DNA from: Paraburkholderia sp. CNPSo 3272
Lineage (GTDB): Bacteria > Pseudomonadota > Gammaproteobacteria > Burkholderiales > Burkholderiaceae
NCBI RefSeq assembly: GCF_024206495.1
Contig: NZ_JAMBPQ010000010.1
Location: 171,334-235,333, forward strand
Direction: 5' to 3'
DNA: 64,000 bases
Shown here: piece after piece, positions 1 through 9,485 of the stretch
How the letters are laid out: each line of letters opens with the position of its first letter
How positions within the stretch are numbered: position 1 is the stretch's first letter
The notes under the pieces: generated by a model
Databases searched by the model: none
The model's input: the letters and a program-made list of their open reading frames with translations, nothing else
Told to the model about the DNA's origin: nothing
Translations under genes and position numbers: made by a program

Positions 1-370
1 GGTCCGCGTTTTGCGCACGATGACCGCTTGCACTTGCGCGGGCGGCGTCCGGCCGTCCGCGCGTGACGGACGAAACGGCGACGCGTTGCTGGATCCCGGC
101 CTTCGTGAGCATATGCGCGCTGATCGGCGCGGTGAGAAACAGGAACGCCGGAATCAGCACTTCGTGCAGGCTCGCGAAATCGTTGTGCGCACTGAAGTAC
201 ACGACGGAAGCGAGCACGACGCCGCCTACGCCGAGCGTGGTCGATTTGGTGGGTCCGTGCAGGCGCATGTAGAAGTCGGGCAGGCGTGCGAGGCCTATCG
301 CGCCGATCAGCGTGAACGCGCTGCCGAGCAGGAGCAGCACGCAGACAATCGCTTCGATGACGGTTTGCAT
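1..370 (-). CDS. phaG: Monovalent cation/H+ antiporter subunit G (PhaG/MnhG), partial
   Basis: Last visible subunit of the Mrp/Pha cation/proton antiporter, an inner-membrane complex that exchanges K+ or Na+ for protons. The protein starts MQTVIEAIVCVLLLLGSAF and continues through a second hydrophobic stretch to the family motif LPDFYMRLHGPTKSTTLG, which is diagnostic for MnhG/PhaG. The frame stays open to base 1, so the C-terminus lies outside the window. The start is the ATG at 370, 9 bases after the phaF stop, as expected for the last gene of the operon. The visible tail is polar and Arg-rich. Confidence 0.9.
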   Translation of the reverse strand, partial: MQTVIEAIVCVLLLLGSAFTLIGAIGLARLPDFYMRLHGPTKSTTLGVGGVVLASVVYFSAHNDFASLHEVLIPAFLFLTAPISAHMLTKAGIQQRVAVSSVTRGRPDAARASASGHRAQNAD

Positions 371-379
371 GGCGAAGCC

Positions 380-655
380 CTAGTTCAGTTCGATGATGTC
401 GCCGCGCTGCAGGTACTTCGTGAATGCGACGGTTGCCACGAACCCCATGACCGCGATGAGCAGCGCGATTTCGAAGAAGACCGTCGAGCGCAGCATGATG
501 CCGTAGACGACGATGAGCGCGATCGCGTTGACGTTGAGCGTGTCGAGCGCAACGAGACGGTCGGGCAGCGAAGGCCCGCGCACGAGGCGCACGAGCGTGA
601 GCAGGAACGCGAGCCCGAGGATCGCGAACGACACCGGGATGATGATGGCTAGCAT
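380..655 (-). CDS. phaF: Monovalent cation/H+ antiporter subunit F (PhaF/MnhF)
   Basis: Small membrane subunit of the Pha/Mrp antiporter, 91 aa, the usual length. It has three hydrophobic helices and the family motif RGPSLPDRLVALDTLN between the first and second. The start ATG at 655 overlaps the 3' end of phaE by 7 bases, which indicates translational coupling. The frame is open further upstream, but that part is Arg-rich and lies inside phaE, so the later start is preferred. It works only in the complex with the other subunits encoded here. Confidence 0.93.
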   Translation of the reverse strand: MLAIIIPVSFAILGLAFLLTLVRLVRGPSLPDRLVALDTLNVNAIALIVVYGIMLRSTVFFEIALLIAVMGFVATVAFTKYLQRGDIIELN

Positions 656-1143
656 GCGAAGATCTCCATGAGCGGGGCTTCGTAACGGGACTTGATCAAG
701 GCGACGAGCGCGGCTTCGTCTTGGAGATCGAGCACGTGCACGACGAGGCGTCTGCGGTCGTCGGAGAGTTCGGCGCACAGCGTGCCGGGACTCAGCGAGA
801 CGATGCTAATGAGCGCGGACAGCGCGATTTCGTGGGTGCTGTCGAGCGGCACGTCGATGAAGGCAGGGCGCAGGCGCTTCGTCGGGCCGAGCACGAGCAA
901 TGCGACTTCGAGATTCGCCACGAGGATGTCGTAGAGCACATGCCCGAAGAGCCGCACGAGCAGCCACGGTTTGCCGAAGCGCACGGGCGCGAGCCATAGC
1001 CCTTCGCCCACGCGGTAGGCGATGACGGTCCCGAGCACGACGCCAAGGAGCAGGTTGCCCGGCGAGATGTCGTTCATCAGCAAGACCCAGCATACGAGCA
1101 GCACGACGGTGAGCCAAGGGTGCGGAAAGAGCCTCTTGAGCAT
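649..1143 (-). CDS. phaE: Monovalent cation/H+ antiporter subunit E (PhaE/MnhE)
   Basis: 164-aa membrane subunit of the Pha/Mrp antiporter. It starts MLKRLFPHPWLTVVLLVCW and has hydrophobic segments in the N-terminal half. A soluble C-terminal region carries the typical ALSALISIVSLSPGTL and VHVLDLQDE stretches of the MnhE family. The ATG at 1143 almost touches the phaD stop at 1145-1147, and the 3' end overlaps phaF. Subunit E supports assembly of the complex rather than forming the ion path; this is family knowledge. Confidence 0.93.
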   Translation of the reverse strand: MLKRLFPHPWLTVVLLVCWVLLMNDISPGNLLLGVVLGTVIAYRVGEGLWLAPVRFGKPWLLVRLFGHVLYDILVANLEVALLVLGPTKRLRPAFIDVPLDSTHEIALSALISIVSLSPGTLCAELSDDRRRLVVHVLDLQDEAALVALIKSRYEAPLMEIFAC

Positions 1144-1144
1144 G

Positions 1145-2809
1145 TCAGCTTCCTCCGCCCTGTGAGGCTTGCGCGGCCTGCGCGGGCAGGATCGCGTGAA
1201 CGTAGGCTTCGCGGTCGAGCAACTGCGCGGCGGTGGCGTCGAGATATTGTTTGAGCGGGCCGGCAAACACCGTTGCCGCCACCACGCCCGCAAGCAGCAG
1301 CCCACACGCGCCGAGCTTGGCGCGGCTGCCGCGCGGCGCGGTGGCGGGTGCGCCGACGCAGGCGCGTGCAGCGGGCATCGCCCACAGCAGGCGTGTGCCT
1401 GTGCGGCTGAGCGCGACGATCGACAGCAGGCCCGCGACCAGCACGGCGGGCCAGAGCACGACGGCCTGCGCAAGCGGCGTGGCGGCGAGCACCATGGCCT
1501 TGCCTAGAAAGCCCGAGAGCGGCGGCAGGCCGACTGCGCCAACCGCTGCCGCGAGATAGAGCACACCGGCGATATTCGAGGGCCACGGCGCAGGCGTTTT
1601 TCCAGGGTTCGCCGCCTTGGGAGGCACTGCGATCGGCTCGCCGTCTGCTTCGGGTGTGATGGCCGGCGCGGAGGCGTCGTCGAGCGATTCTAGCGAGGCG
1701 GGCTCGCGTGTTTCGGCTGCAGCGGGCACGGTCGCCGGCTCGCCTGGTTCGGACTCCAGTGTATCGGCGAGCATGAACAGCGCACCCGTGCATAGCGTCG
1801 TGCTGATGAGGTAGTACAGCAGCGCGCTCCAGGCGAGCACGGTCTGCAGCGTGACAGCCGCAATCAGCAGGCCGACCGAGACCAGCACGAGAAAACCGGT
1901 CGTGGTCTTGAGGCTCGATACCGCGAGCGCGCCGAGCGCGCCATAGACGATCGTCGCAATGGCGAGCCACCACGCCCATTGATGCAGGAACGCGTCGAGC
2001 ACGCCGCCCGCCGCGCCGAACACGAGCGCGTCGCAGCGAAGCATCGCGTAGATACCCACCTTGGTCATGATCGCGAACAGCGCGGCCACCGGCCCGATTG
2101 CGCTTCGATACGCCTGTGGCAACCAGAACGACATGGGGAACACGGCGGCCTTGAGGCCGAATACGAGCATGAGCGTCGCGCCCGCGAACTGCGCGAGGGG
2201 CAGCGACGCGGGGTCCAGGTGCGCGAGCCGCTCGCCGGCGTCGGCCATGTTGAGCGTGCCCGTGAGGCCGTACAGCACGCCCAGCGCGATCAGGAAAAAC
2301 GACGAGCCCACGAGGTTCAACAGCATGTAGTGCAGGCCATTGCGCACGCGGCGGCGGCCGCCGCCATGCAGCAGCAGCGCGTAGGAGGCGATTAGCAGCA
2401 GCTCGAAGAAGACGAACAGATTGAAGAGATCGCCTGCGAGAAACGCGCCGTTCAGGCCCATCAGCTCGAACTGCACGAGTGCGCGATAGTAGCGTCCGCG
2501 CCGCACATCGGCACTCGTGGTGCCGAGCAGGCAGCAACACGCGAGCAGCGCGGTCAGCACGAGCATGAGTGCGCCGAGCCGGTCGATCTGCAACACGATG
2601 CCGAACGGCGCGGGCCACGCGCCGAGTGCGTAGCTGGCAACCTGCCCTTGCGCCGCGAATTCGGCGAGCGCCACCGCGATGGGCAGCAGCGCTAGCGTGG
2701 CGATCACGTTGATCGCACGCTGCAGGCGTTTCGCGCGCAGCGGCAGCGCAACGATCGCGCCGGCCGCGAACAGCGGAATCAGGATGGGGAGGATGAGAGC
2801 GTGGTTCAT
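1145..2809 (-). CDS. phaD: Monovalent cation/H+ antiporter subunit D (PhaD/MnhD)
   Basis: 554-aa polytopic protein of the NuoL/M/N-like proton-translocating family. It starts MNHALILPILIPLFAAGAI and has many hydrophobic helices. A proton-antiporter core includes FVFFELLLIASYALL, GLKAAVFPMSFWLP and PLSGFLGKAMVL. An Ala/Glu/Pro-rich hydrophilic insert at roughly residues 355-410 sits between membrane segments and is longer than in many relatives. It is one of the two large ion-moving subunits. The start overlaps the phaC stop by 4 bases, so the genes are co-translated. Confidence 0.94.
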   Translation of the reverse strand: MNHALILPILIPLFAAGAIVALPLRAKRLQRAINVIATLALLPIAVALAEFAAQGQVASYALGAWPAPFGIVLQIDRLGALMLVLTALLACCCLLGTTSADVRRGRYYRALVQFELMGLNGAFLAGDLFNLFVFFELLLIASYALLLHGGGRRRVRNGLHYMLLNLVGSSFFLIALGVLYGLTGTLNMADAGERLAHLDPASLPLAQFAGATLMLVFGLKAAVFPMSFWLPQAYRSAIGPVAALFAIMTKVGIYAMLRCDALVFGAAGGVLDAFLHQWAWWLAIATIVYGALGALAVSSLKTTTGFLVLVSVGLLIAAVTLQTVLAWSALLYYLISTTLCTGALFMLADTLESEPGEPATVPAAAETREPASLESLDDASAPAITPEADGEPIAVPPKAANPGKTPAPWPSNIAGVLYLAAAVGAVGLPPLSGFLGKAMVLAATPLAQAVVLWPAVLVAGLLSIVALSRTGTRLLWAMPAARACVGAPATAPRGSRAKLGACGLLLAGVVAATVFAGPLKQYLDATAAQLLDREAYVHAILPAQAAQASQGGGS

Positions 2810-3159
2810 TCGCCGCGCATCTCCAGGCCGCTGCGCTGCGGGTTGTCGCCGTCCACGTGGTCGGTGCCGTCGATCGCGAGCGCGCGCAGCGCGAGCACGA
2901 CCGTGAAGGCCGTCATGGCGAAGCCGATCACGATCGCAGTGAGCACGAGCGCCTGAGGCACCGGGTCGGCATACTGCGCGCCCGCCGCGATCACGGGCGG
3001 CTTGCCGGTGGAGAGCCGGCCCATGCCGAGCAGGAACAGATTGATCGCATAGGAGAACAGCGTGATGCCGAGGATCACCGGCAGCACGCGGGCGCACAGC
3101 AGCAGGTAGAGGCCGCTTGCGCAGAGCACGCCGAGCGTAATGGCGAAGGCGGCTTCCAT
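2806..3159 (-). CDS. phaC: Monovalent cation/H+ antiporter subunit C (PhaC/MnhC)
   Basis: 117-aa NuoK-like subunit with three membrane helices. The motifs ILGITLFSYAINLFLL and DPVPQALVLTAIVIGFAMTA are characteristic of MnhC/MrpC. It ends with a short charged tail. The ATG at 3159 overlaps the stop of phaAB by a single base, and the 3' end overlaps phaD by 4 bases, the tight packing typical of this operon. Confidence 0.94.
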   Translation of the reverse strand: MEAAFAITLGVLCASGLYLLLCARVLPVILGITLFSYAINLFLLGMGRLSTGKPPVIAAGAQYADPVPQALVLTAIVIGFAMTAFTVVLALRALAIDGTDHVDGDNPQRSGLEMRGE

Positions 3160-5972
3160 CAGCTTTTCTCCACGGATTGCATGTCCTTGTCGCGCACGCC
3201 GAGGTGCGAGACGATCGTGAGCGTCGTGCCGACCACGGCGCCAAGCACGCCGAGGTCGAACAGCATGGCCGTGCTCAGTTCGATTTCGCCGATCAGCGGC
3301 ACGTGCAGATGGCCGAACGCGCTGGTGAGGAACGGGTGGCCGAGCACGATCGCGCCTACGCCCGTCGCGGCCGCGACGAGAATGCCGAGGCCCGCTAGCC
3401 CGCGGTAGTTGACGCGGATGCGCGACTCGGTCCACAGCACGCCGCTCGCCACGTATTGCAGCAGCAGCGCAATGGAGATCACGAGCGAGGCGATAAAGCC
3501 GCCGCCGGGCAGATTGTGGCCGCGCAGAAAGATGAACACGGCAACGAGCAGGGTGAGCGGCAGCATGAGGCGCGCAAGAATGGCGAGCAGCAGCGGATGC
3601 GACTGCGACGACCACGGCAGGCCGCCCGGGCCCGTATCGGGCGATTTCAGGCGCAGGCCGCGCAGCAGCGCCTTGACGGCGAGCCCCGCGACCACGAGCA
3701 CGCTGATCTCGACCATCGTGTCGAACCCGCGGAAATCCACGAGGATCACGTTCACGACGTTGTGCCCGCCGCTGCCCAGCAGCGCGTTCGCGAGAAAGAA
3801 CTGGCCGACGCCGTCGATGGGGGCGCGCGTCATCACCGCATACGCCACGGCGCCGATCAGCGCGCCGCCCGCGAGTGCGAGCACCGCATTGCGGGCACGC
3901 GCGGCGGCAGGCTGTGGCGCGCGCTGCACGACAGGCAGAAAGTAGATGGCGAGCACGAGCAGCAGCACTGTGACCACTTCCACCGAGATCTGCGTGAGCG
4001 CGAGGTCGGGCGCGGAGAAACGCACGAACGCGAGCGTGACGAGCAACCCGCAGGTGCTCAGCATCACGAGCGCATAGAGCGTATTGGCGCGCACGAGCAC
4101 GACGCCTACCGCCATCAACGCCATCAGCACGAGGCCGACGAGCGTCATCGCATCGAGCGGCGCCGAGCGGTATGCGCCGTCCAGCGAAGCGAGCGCGAGG
4201 AGCGCCGAGCCCGGCGCGATCAGCATCGCCGCGATCATCCACGCGAGATACGCCGGCAGCGAGCGCGTTTCGAAGAGATTGACGACGAGGCCCGCGGCCT
4301 TTTCGAGCTGCTGCACGAAGCGGTCGAAGCCTTCGCTCGCGTTCATTTCGGAAAGCACCGAACGATGATGGCGGAACGCATCGCGGCGATAGAAGAACAA
4401 CAGCGCGCCGCCCGCAAACGACACGCCGCTCATCACGAGCGGCAGATTGATGCCGTGCCACAAACTCAGGCTGTACGTGGGCACGCTGCCGCCCAGCGCG
4501 AACCACGCCGCGGACTCGAGCATCCTGCCGATGGTCTGCTGCGGCACGAGGCCCACGAGCAGACAGATGACGACGAGAATCTCGACGGGCAGCTTCATGA
4601 AACGCGGCGGTTCGTGCGGCGGGTAGTGCGGAAGGTCGTGCGGAGTCTGGCCGTCGAAGAACACGCCCCATACGAAGCGCAGCGAGTACCCGACGGAGAG
4701 CCCCGCTGCGATGACAGCGAGCGCGGGGATGATCCAGTTGAAGTCGCCAAGGAGTCCTTGTGCAAGCGTTTCGCCGAAGAACATCTCCTTCGAGAGGAAG
4801 CCGTTGAGCAGCGGCACGCCCGCCATGGCGAGCGATGCCACGGCGGCCAGCGCGGCGGTATGCGGCATGAAGCGGCGCAAGCCGCGCAGGCGGCCCAGGT
4901 CGCGCGTGCCCGTTTCATGGTCGATGATGCCCGCCGCCATGAAGAGCGAGGCCTTGAACACCGCGTGATTGAAGGTGTGAAAGAGCGCGGCGACGGTGGA
5001 GAGCTGCGTGTCGAGGCCGAACAGCAGCACGATGAGCCCGAGATGGCTGATGGTGGAATACGCGAGCAGTCCCTTGAGATCGCGCTGCACGAGCGCCATG
5101 GCCGCACCGCCCGTGAGCGTGACGAGGCCGATCAGGCTCGTCACGTAGAAGAACCAGTCGGTGCCTTCGAGCACGGGGTAAAAGCGCGCGATGAGGAAGA
5201 TGCCCGCCTTGACCATGGTCGCCGAATGCAGGTATGCGGAAACGGGCGTGGGCGCCGACATCGCATGCGGCAGCCAGAAGTGGAACGGGAACTGCGCGGA
5301 CTTCGTGCAGGCCGCGAAAAGCACGAGCAGGAGAATCGCGGGATACAGCGGATGGCGCTGCACAAGGCCCGCATGCGCAAGCACGACATCGAGGTCGTAA
5401 CTGCCGCAGACATGGCCAAGCAGCAGCACGGCTGCCAGCAGCGCGAGGCCGCCCGCGCCCGTGATGGTGAGCGCCATGCGCGCGCCGCGCCGCGCTTCGG
5501 GGCGCGAAGGCCAGAAGCCGATCAGCAGGAACGACACGATGCTCGTGAGTTCCCAGAAGATCACGAGAAGCAGGAGGTTGTCCGACAGCACCACGCCGAG
5601 CATCGCGCCCATGAAGAGCAGCAGCAGCGCGTAAAGGCGCGGCAGCGACTCGCTGCCCGCGAGGTAGTAGCGTGCGTAGATAAAAACGAGCAGGCCGATC
5701 GCGAGCACGAGCAGCGCGAACATGAACGAAAGACCGTCCAGGCGCAGCGCGAACGAGAGGCCGAGCTGCGGGATCCAGTCGGCTTGCCAGTGCAGTACGC
5801 CATGGGTGGCCATGCCAACGCGTTCGCTGCCCAGCAGTCCCAGGCCGAAGAGCGCGGCCGCGAATGCGACCCACGTGCCGGAGGCGGACGCCCAGCGTCC
5901 AGCAAGCGGCCCCGCGAACGCGACGAGCGCTGCGGCGACGAACGGTAATACGACGAGCCACCCCATTGCCAT
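3159..5972 (-). CDS. phaAB: Monovalent cation/H+ antiporter fused subunits A and B (PhaAB)
   Basis: 937-aa membrane protein and first gene of the Pha/Mrp operon. The first 750 or so residues are the NuoL-like MrpA proton-antiporter core, with FWELTSIVSFLLIGFWPSR, KSAQFPFHFWLPHAM and NGFLSKEMF. The last 140 residues are an MrpB/MnhB domain containing GHNLPGGGFIASL. The A-B fusion, with only six genes, marks the group-2 (pha) type seen in rhizobia, pseudomonads and Burkholderia. The chosen ATG at 5972 has GGGGAG six to seven bases upstream; a second ATG lies two codons in. The substrate (K+ or Na+) cannot be told from the sequence. A 250-base gap with no recognised element separates it from lctP. 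Confidence 0.94.
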   Translation of the reverse strand: MAMGWLVVLPFVAAALVAFAGPLAGRWASASGTWVAFAAALFGLGLLGSERVGMATHGVLHWQADWIPQLGLSFALRLDGLSFMFALLVLAIGLLVFIYARYYLAGSESLPRLYALLLLFMGAMLGVVLSDNLLLLVIFWELTSIVSFLLIGFWPSRPEARRGARMALTITGAGGLALLAAVLLLGHVCGSYDLDVVLAHAGLVQRHPLYPAILLLVLFAACTKSAQFPFHFWLPHAMSAPTPVSAYLHSATMVKAGIFLIARFYPVLEGTDWFFYVTSLIGLVTLTGGAAMALVQRDLKGLLAYSTISHLGLIVLLFGLDTQLSTVAALFHTFNHAVFKASLFMAAGIIDHETGTRDLGRLRGLRRFMPHTAALAAVASLAMAGVPLLNGFLSKEMFFGETLAQGLLGDFNWIIPALAVIAAGLSVGYSLRFVWGVFFDGQTPHDLPHYPPHEPPRFMKLPVEILVVICLLVGLVPQQTIGRMLESAAWFALGGSVPTYSLSLWHGINLPLVMSGVSFAGGALLFFYRRDAFRHHRSVLSEMNASEGFDRFVQQLEKAAGLVVNLFETRSLPAYLAWMIAAMLIAPGSALLALASLDGAYRSAPLDAMTLVGLVLMALMAVGVVLVRANTLYALVMLSTCGLLVTLAFVRFSAPDLALTQISVEVVTVLLLVLAIYFLPVVQRAPQPAAARARNAVLALAGGALIGAVAYAVMTRAPIDGVGQFFLANALLGSGGHNVVNVILVDFRGFDTMVEISVLVVAGLAVKALLRGLRLKSPDTGPGGLPWSSQSHPLLLAILARLMLPLTLLVAVFIFLRGHNLPGGGFIASLVISIALLLQYVASGVLWTESRIRVNYRGLAGLGILVAAATGVGAIVLGHPFLTSAFGHLHVPLIGEIELSTAMLFDLGVLGAVVGTTLTIVSHLGVRDKDMQSVEKS

Positions 5973-6223
5973 TCGACACTCCCCGTGGGTCCGACAGGGC
6001 GCCGAGTCGCCGCGCCGCAGTAGACGATCATAGCCGCAAACGGGGACGGAGTTCATTCGTGTGGCATCAAGGCGGCCACGGGGTGCCACAGGAAATAACC
6101 GTGCGTCAGGTCCTCCGGCCTCGCGGCTCGTCGACGATCTTCACGGGCACCTTCGTCGCCCGCGCGCGGGGGGAGTCGGCCCTCATCACTTTGTTACGGC
6201 GCGTTGCACCGGCAACTCAGCCA

Positions 6224-7927
6224 TCACCGCGGGATCATGCCGGTCAGCACATAAGCCTGGATCAGCGTCACCACGCCAACGACAGCCGCGAAGAACAGGC
6301 TATGACGCACGGTGAAGCGGAACAGCGACGATTCCTTGCCGACGAGGCCGGTTGCCGCGCAGGCCACCGCGATCGATTGCGGCGAAATCATCTTGCCGCT
6401 CACGCCGCCCGAGGTGTTGGCCGCGACGAGCAGCGTGTCCGACACGTTGATCTGATGCGCCGTGGTGTGCTGCAGCGAGCAGAACAATGCGTTCGACGAG
6501 GTATCGGAGCCCGTGAGGAACACGCCGAGCCAGCCGAGGAACGGCGAGAAGAACGGGAAGGCGGCGCCGGTGCCCGCAAGCGCGAGAGCGAGCGTGGACG
6601 ACATGCCCGAGTAGTTCGCGACGAACGCAAAGGCGAGCACGAGACCGATGGACAGCACGGGGCGGCGCAGTTCGCCGAGCGTCTCGAAGAACGCGGCAAC
6701 GGCGGCGCGCGGCTTCATGCGCAGCAGGATCGCGGAGAGGATCGCGGTGATCATGATCGCGGTGCCCACGGCCGAGAGCCAGTCGAGCTTGAACACGGCT
6801 TCGTACGGCTTGGGCGACGCGACGATCGGCGCCGTGCGCACCACGAGCTGATCGAGGCCCGGTACGTGCAGGCTCAGAATCGTGCCCGCGAGCGGACCTT
6901 TCGCTGCGAAGAGCGCCTTGAACGGCTTGACGCTCCACACGGTCACGATGGCCGTGAGCAGAATGAACGGCGACCACGCGCGCACGGTCTGCGCGATGCT
7001 GAACGGCGAAGCCTTGCGGCTCGAAGCCGCCGCACGCGAACTGCCGCCGCCGAAACCGCCCAGCGCAGCGGCGCCGCCGCTCACCTTCACGCTCGCGCCT
7101 TGCGTTGCCCGGCGCGGCTGCCACACATTGAGGAACGCGGCGAGCGCGACGAGGCTCACGAGCGCCGAGGTGATGTCCGGCAACTCGGGCCCGATGTGGT
7201 TCGACGTGAAGTACTGCGTAACAGCGAAGCTGCCGCCGGCCACGAGCGCGGCGGGCCACGTTTCCTTCACGCCGCGCTTGCCGTCCATGATGAAGACGAG
7301 CCAGAACGGCACGAACAGTGAGAGCAGCGGCAACTGGCGCCCCGCCATCGCGCCGATCAGGAACGGATCGATACCCGTCACCTGGCCCGCGACGATGACG
7401 GGAATCCCCATCGCACCGAACGCAACCGGCGCGGTATTGGCGATGAGGCACAGGCCCGCGGCGTAGAGCGGCTCGAAGCCGAGGCCGACGAGCAGCGCCG
7501 AGGTGATCGCCACCGGCGCGCCGAAGCCCGCCGCGCCTTCGAGGAACGCGCCGAACGAGAAGCCGATCAGCAGCAGCTGCAGGCGCTGGTCATCGGTGAT
7601 CGAGAGCACCGAGGCGCGGATGATCTCGAACTGTCCCGTCTTCACGACGATCTTGTAGAGGAACACCGCGGTGACGATGATCCACGCGATCGGCCAGATG
7701 CCGTAGGCAAAGCCGAAGCCGGCGGAAACGAGCGCCTGGCGCACGGGCATGCCGTATTCGAAGATCGCCACGGCGAGCGCGAGCAGCAGGGTGATGGCCG
7801 CGGCGACATGGCCCTTCATGCGCAGGCCGGCGAGCGCGACGAAGAAGAACAGAATGGGAATGGCGGCCACGAGCGCGGACAGCCACAGACTGCCGAGCGG
7901 TGTGTAGATCTGGTACCAGGGTTGCAC
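6224..7927 (-). CDS. lldP: L-lactate permease (LctP/LldP family)
   Basis: 567-aa inner-membrane carrier that imports L-lactate (and probably glycolate) with protons. It begins [19 protein letters not shown] and has roughly a dozen hydrophobic helices. Family stretches include [20 protein letters not shown] and [13 protein letters not shown] sequence near the C-terminus. A Gly/Ser-rich cytoplasmic loop occupies about residues 275-310. The start codon is GTG, set by a strong GGAGGAG six bases upstream. It is the last gene of the lldE-lldG-lldF-lctP unit, and a 12-bp inverted repeat separates it from lldF. That links uptake to the oxidase encoded upstream. Confidence 0.93.
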   Translation of the reverse strand: MQPWYQIYTPLGSLWLSALVAAIPILFFFVALAGLRMKGHVAAAITLLLALAVAIFEYGMPVRQALVSAGFGFAYGIWPIAWIIVTAVFLYKIVVKTGQFEIIRASVLSITDDQRLQLLLIGFSFGAFLEGAAGFGAPVAITSALLVGLGFEPLYAAGLCLIANTAPVAFGAMGIPVIVAGQVTGIDPFLIGAMAGRQLPLLSLFVPFWLVFIMDGKRGVKETWPAALVAGGSFAVTQYFTSNHIGPELPDITSALVSLVALAAFLNVWQPRRATQGASVKVSGGAAALGGFGGGSSRAAASSRKASPFSIAQTVRAWSPFILLTAIVTVWSVKPFKALFAAKGPLAGTILSLHVPGLDQLVVRTAPIVASPKPYEAVFKLDWLSAVGTAIMITAILSAILLRMKPRAAVAAFFETLGELRRPVLSIGLVLAFAFVANYSGMSSTLALALAGTGAAFPFFSPFLGWLGVFLTGSDTSSNALFCSLQHTTAHQINVSDTLLVAANTSGGVSGKMISPQSIAVACAATGLVGKESSLFRFTVRHSLFFAAVVGVVTLIQAYVLTGMIPR

Positions 7928-7966
7928 TACGGTCTCCTCCGATGATGCGGGTAGAAAATTTATGTG

Positions 7967-8013
7967 ATCTCGTCAGGCTTGCTTTTAGCGTTATTTCGCA
8001 CGCCTGACGAGAT
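7967..8013. repeat. Perfect 12-bp inverted repeat between lldF and lctP
   Basis: ATCTCGTCAGGC at 7967-7978 is exactly complementary to GCCTGACGAGAT at 8002-8013, with a 23-base loop. It fills most of the 91-base gap between the lldF stop and the lctP start. There is no T-run after the stem in the minus-strand RNA, so it does not look like a simple terminator. An RNA stem that sets the relative expression of lctP, or that protects the lldEGF message end, is an inference. Confidence 0.6.
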
Positions 8014-8018
8014 GAACG

Positions 8019-9485
8019 CTATTGCGGCTGGTCGCGTTCGCGCAGCAGGTCGTGCAGGCTGCGCGGGGCGGGCTTGAGCGGCGTGCGATGCTGCGTCCAG
8101 CCCATTTGCTGCGAGGGCGCGAGGCCGCGCAGACGCGTCACGGCCCAGCGCAGCGCACGGTAGGCGCGCGGATGCGCGAACGCGCCGCTCCAGAAGCGCC
8201 AGATGAACTGCTCGCTCCTGCTGTGATTCGCACCCTGGCCGCGCAACGGATGCGCCACGCTTTCCTCGGGGTCGCGGTTCGCCTCGGTGCGCAGGCGCAC
8301 CAGCAGTTGCGGAATCGGAATGCGTACCGGACAGACTTCGCCGCACGCGCCGCACAGGCTCGAAGCGGTGGGCAACTCTGCAGTCGCGTCGAGCCCGAGC
8401 AGATGCGGCGAAATGATCTTGCCGATCGGCCCCGGGTAGGTCGTGCCGTACGCATGCCCGCCGATGCGCGTGTACACCGGGCAGTGGTTCATGCACGCGC
8501 CGCAGCGGATGCATTGCAGCGTGGCGCGCAGTTGCTCGTCGGCGTAGGCCTGGCTGCGGCCGTTGTCGAGCAGCACGAGATGCACCTCACGCGGGCCGTC
8601 TTTTTCGCCTGCGCGGCGCGGGCTGCTGATCAGGTTGAAATACGTCGTGATCGGCTGGCCCGTGGCCGAGCGCGTGAGCAGGCTCGAAAGCGGCACAATA
8701 TGCTCGAGCTTCGCCACCACCTTTTCCATGCCCATGATCGCGATATGCACGTCGGGCACCGTGGTGGAAAGACGGCCGTTGCCTTCGTTTTCCACGAGCC
8801 AGAGCGTGCCCGTGTCGGCGGCGGCGAAGTTCACGCCGGAGAGGCCGATCTGCGCTTCCACGAAGGCGCGGCGTAGCGCGCGGCGGCCCGTCTGAATGAG
8901 CGTGTCCACGTCCTCCGTAAAGGGCGTATCGGGAATGTGCGCTTCGAACAGGTGTCCGATGTCGCCCTTCGTCTTGTGGATGGCGGGCATCACGATGTGC
9001 GAAGGTTTCTCGCCCGCGAGCTGCACGATGTACTCGCCCATGTCCGACTCGATGCAGTCGACGCCGCGCTCGGCGAGGTAATGGTTGAGCTCGATTTCCT
9101 CGCTCGCCATCGACTTGCCTTTGATCACGCGTGTCGCCGCGTGATGCTGCGCGATGGCGTGGACGATGCGGTTCGCCTCCTCGGCGGTCTCGGCCCAATG
9201 CACCTGAATGCCGTTCGCGCGCAGCTTCGCTTCCAGTTGCTCCAGGAGTTCAGGCAGGCGCGCGAGCGCGTGCTGGCGCACGGCTTCGCCGAGATCGCGC
9301 AGGGCTTCCAGTTCGTCCGCTTCGGGAAACTGCGCCGCGCGCTTGCCTTGCAGGAAATCCATCGCGCCGCGAAAGCTCTTGCGCAGCTGCGGGTCGTCGA
9401 GCGCCGTGCGCGCGCGCTGGTGAAATTCCGCGGTCGGGACGAAATGAAGCGTGTTTTCCTGTGAGGTCTGCGTGGTCGTGCTCAT
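8019..9485 (-). CDS. lldF: L-lactate utilisation iron-sulfur protein LldF/LutB
   Basis: 488-aa subunit of the LldEFG (LutABC) L-lactate dehydrogenase complex, which oxidises lactate to pyruvate. An N-terminal LUD domain (about 60-300) is followed by two ferredoxin-like cluster motifs, CIRCGACMNHCP and SLCGACGEVCPVRIP, each able to ligate a 4Fe-4S cluster. The C-terminus is a family-typical extension that includes AHPLRGQG. The start overlaps the lldG stop by 4 bases. Some relatives instead handle other 2-hydroxyacids, but the lactate permease next door supports lactate. Confidence 0.93.
   Translation of the reverse strand: MSTTTQTSQENTLHFVPTAEFHQRARTALDDPQLRKSFRGAMDFLQGKRAAQFPEADELEALRDLGEAVRQHALARLPELLEQLEAKLRANGIQVHWAETAEEANRIVHAIAQHHAATRVIKGKSMASEEIELNHYLAERGVDCIESDMGEYIVQLAGEKPSHIVMPAIHKTKGDIGHLFEAHIPDTPFTEDVDTLIQTGRRALRRAFVEAQIGLSGVNFAAADTGTLWLVENEGNGRLSTTVPDVHIAIMGMEKVVAKLEHIVPLSSLLTRSATGQPITTYFNLISSPRRAGEKDGPREVHLVLLDNGRSQAYADEQLRATLQCIRCGACMNHCPVYTRIGGHAYGTTYPGPIGKIISPHLLGLDATAELPTASSLCGACGEVCPVRIPIPQLLVRLRTEANRDPEESVAHPLRGQGANHSRSEQFIWRFWSGAFAHPRAYRALRWAVTRLRGLAPSQQMGWTQHRTPLKPAPRSLHDLLRERDQPQ

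Noticed and set aside
3456..5948. An 830-codon open frame on the plus strand, opposite phaAB
   Set aside because: It is antisense to a well-recognised antiporter gene, consists of Arg/His/Glu/Gln-rich sequence without domains, and is the usual by-product of GC-rich codon bias.
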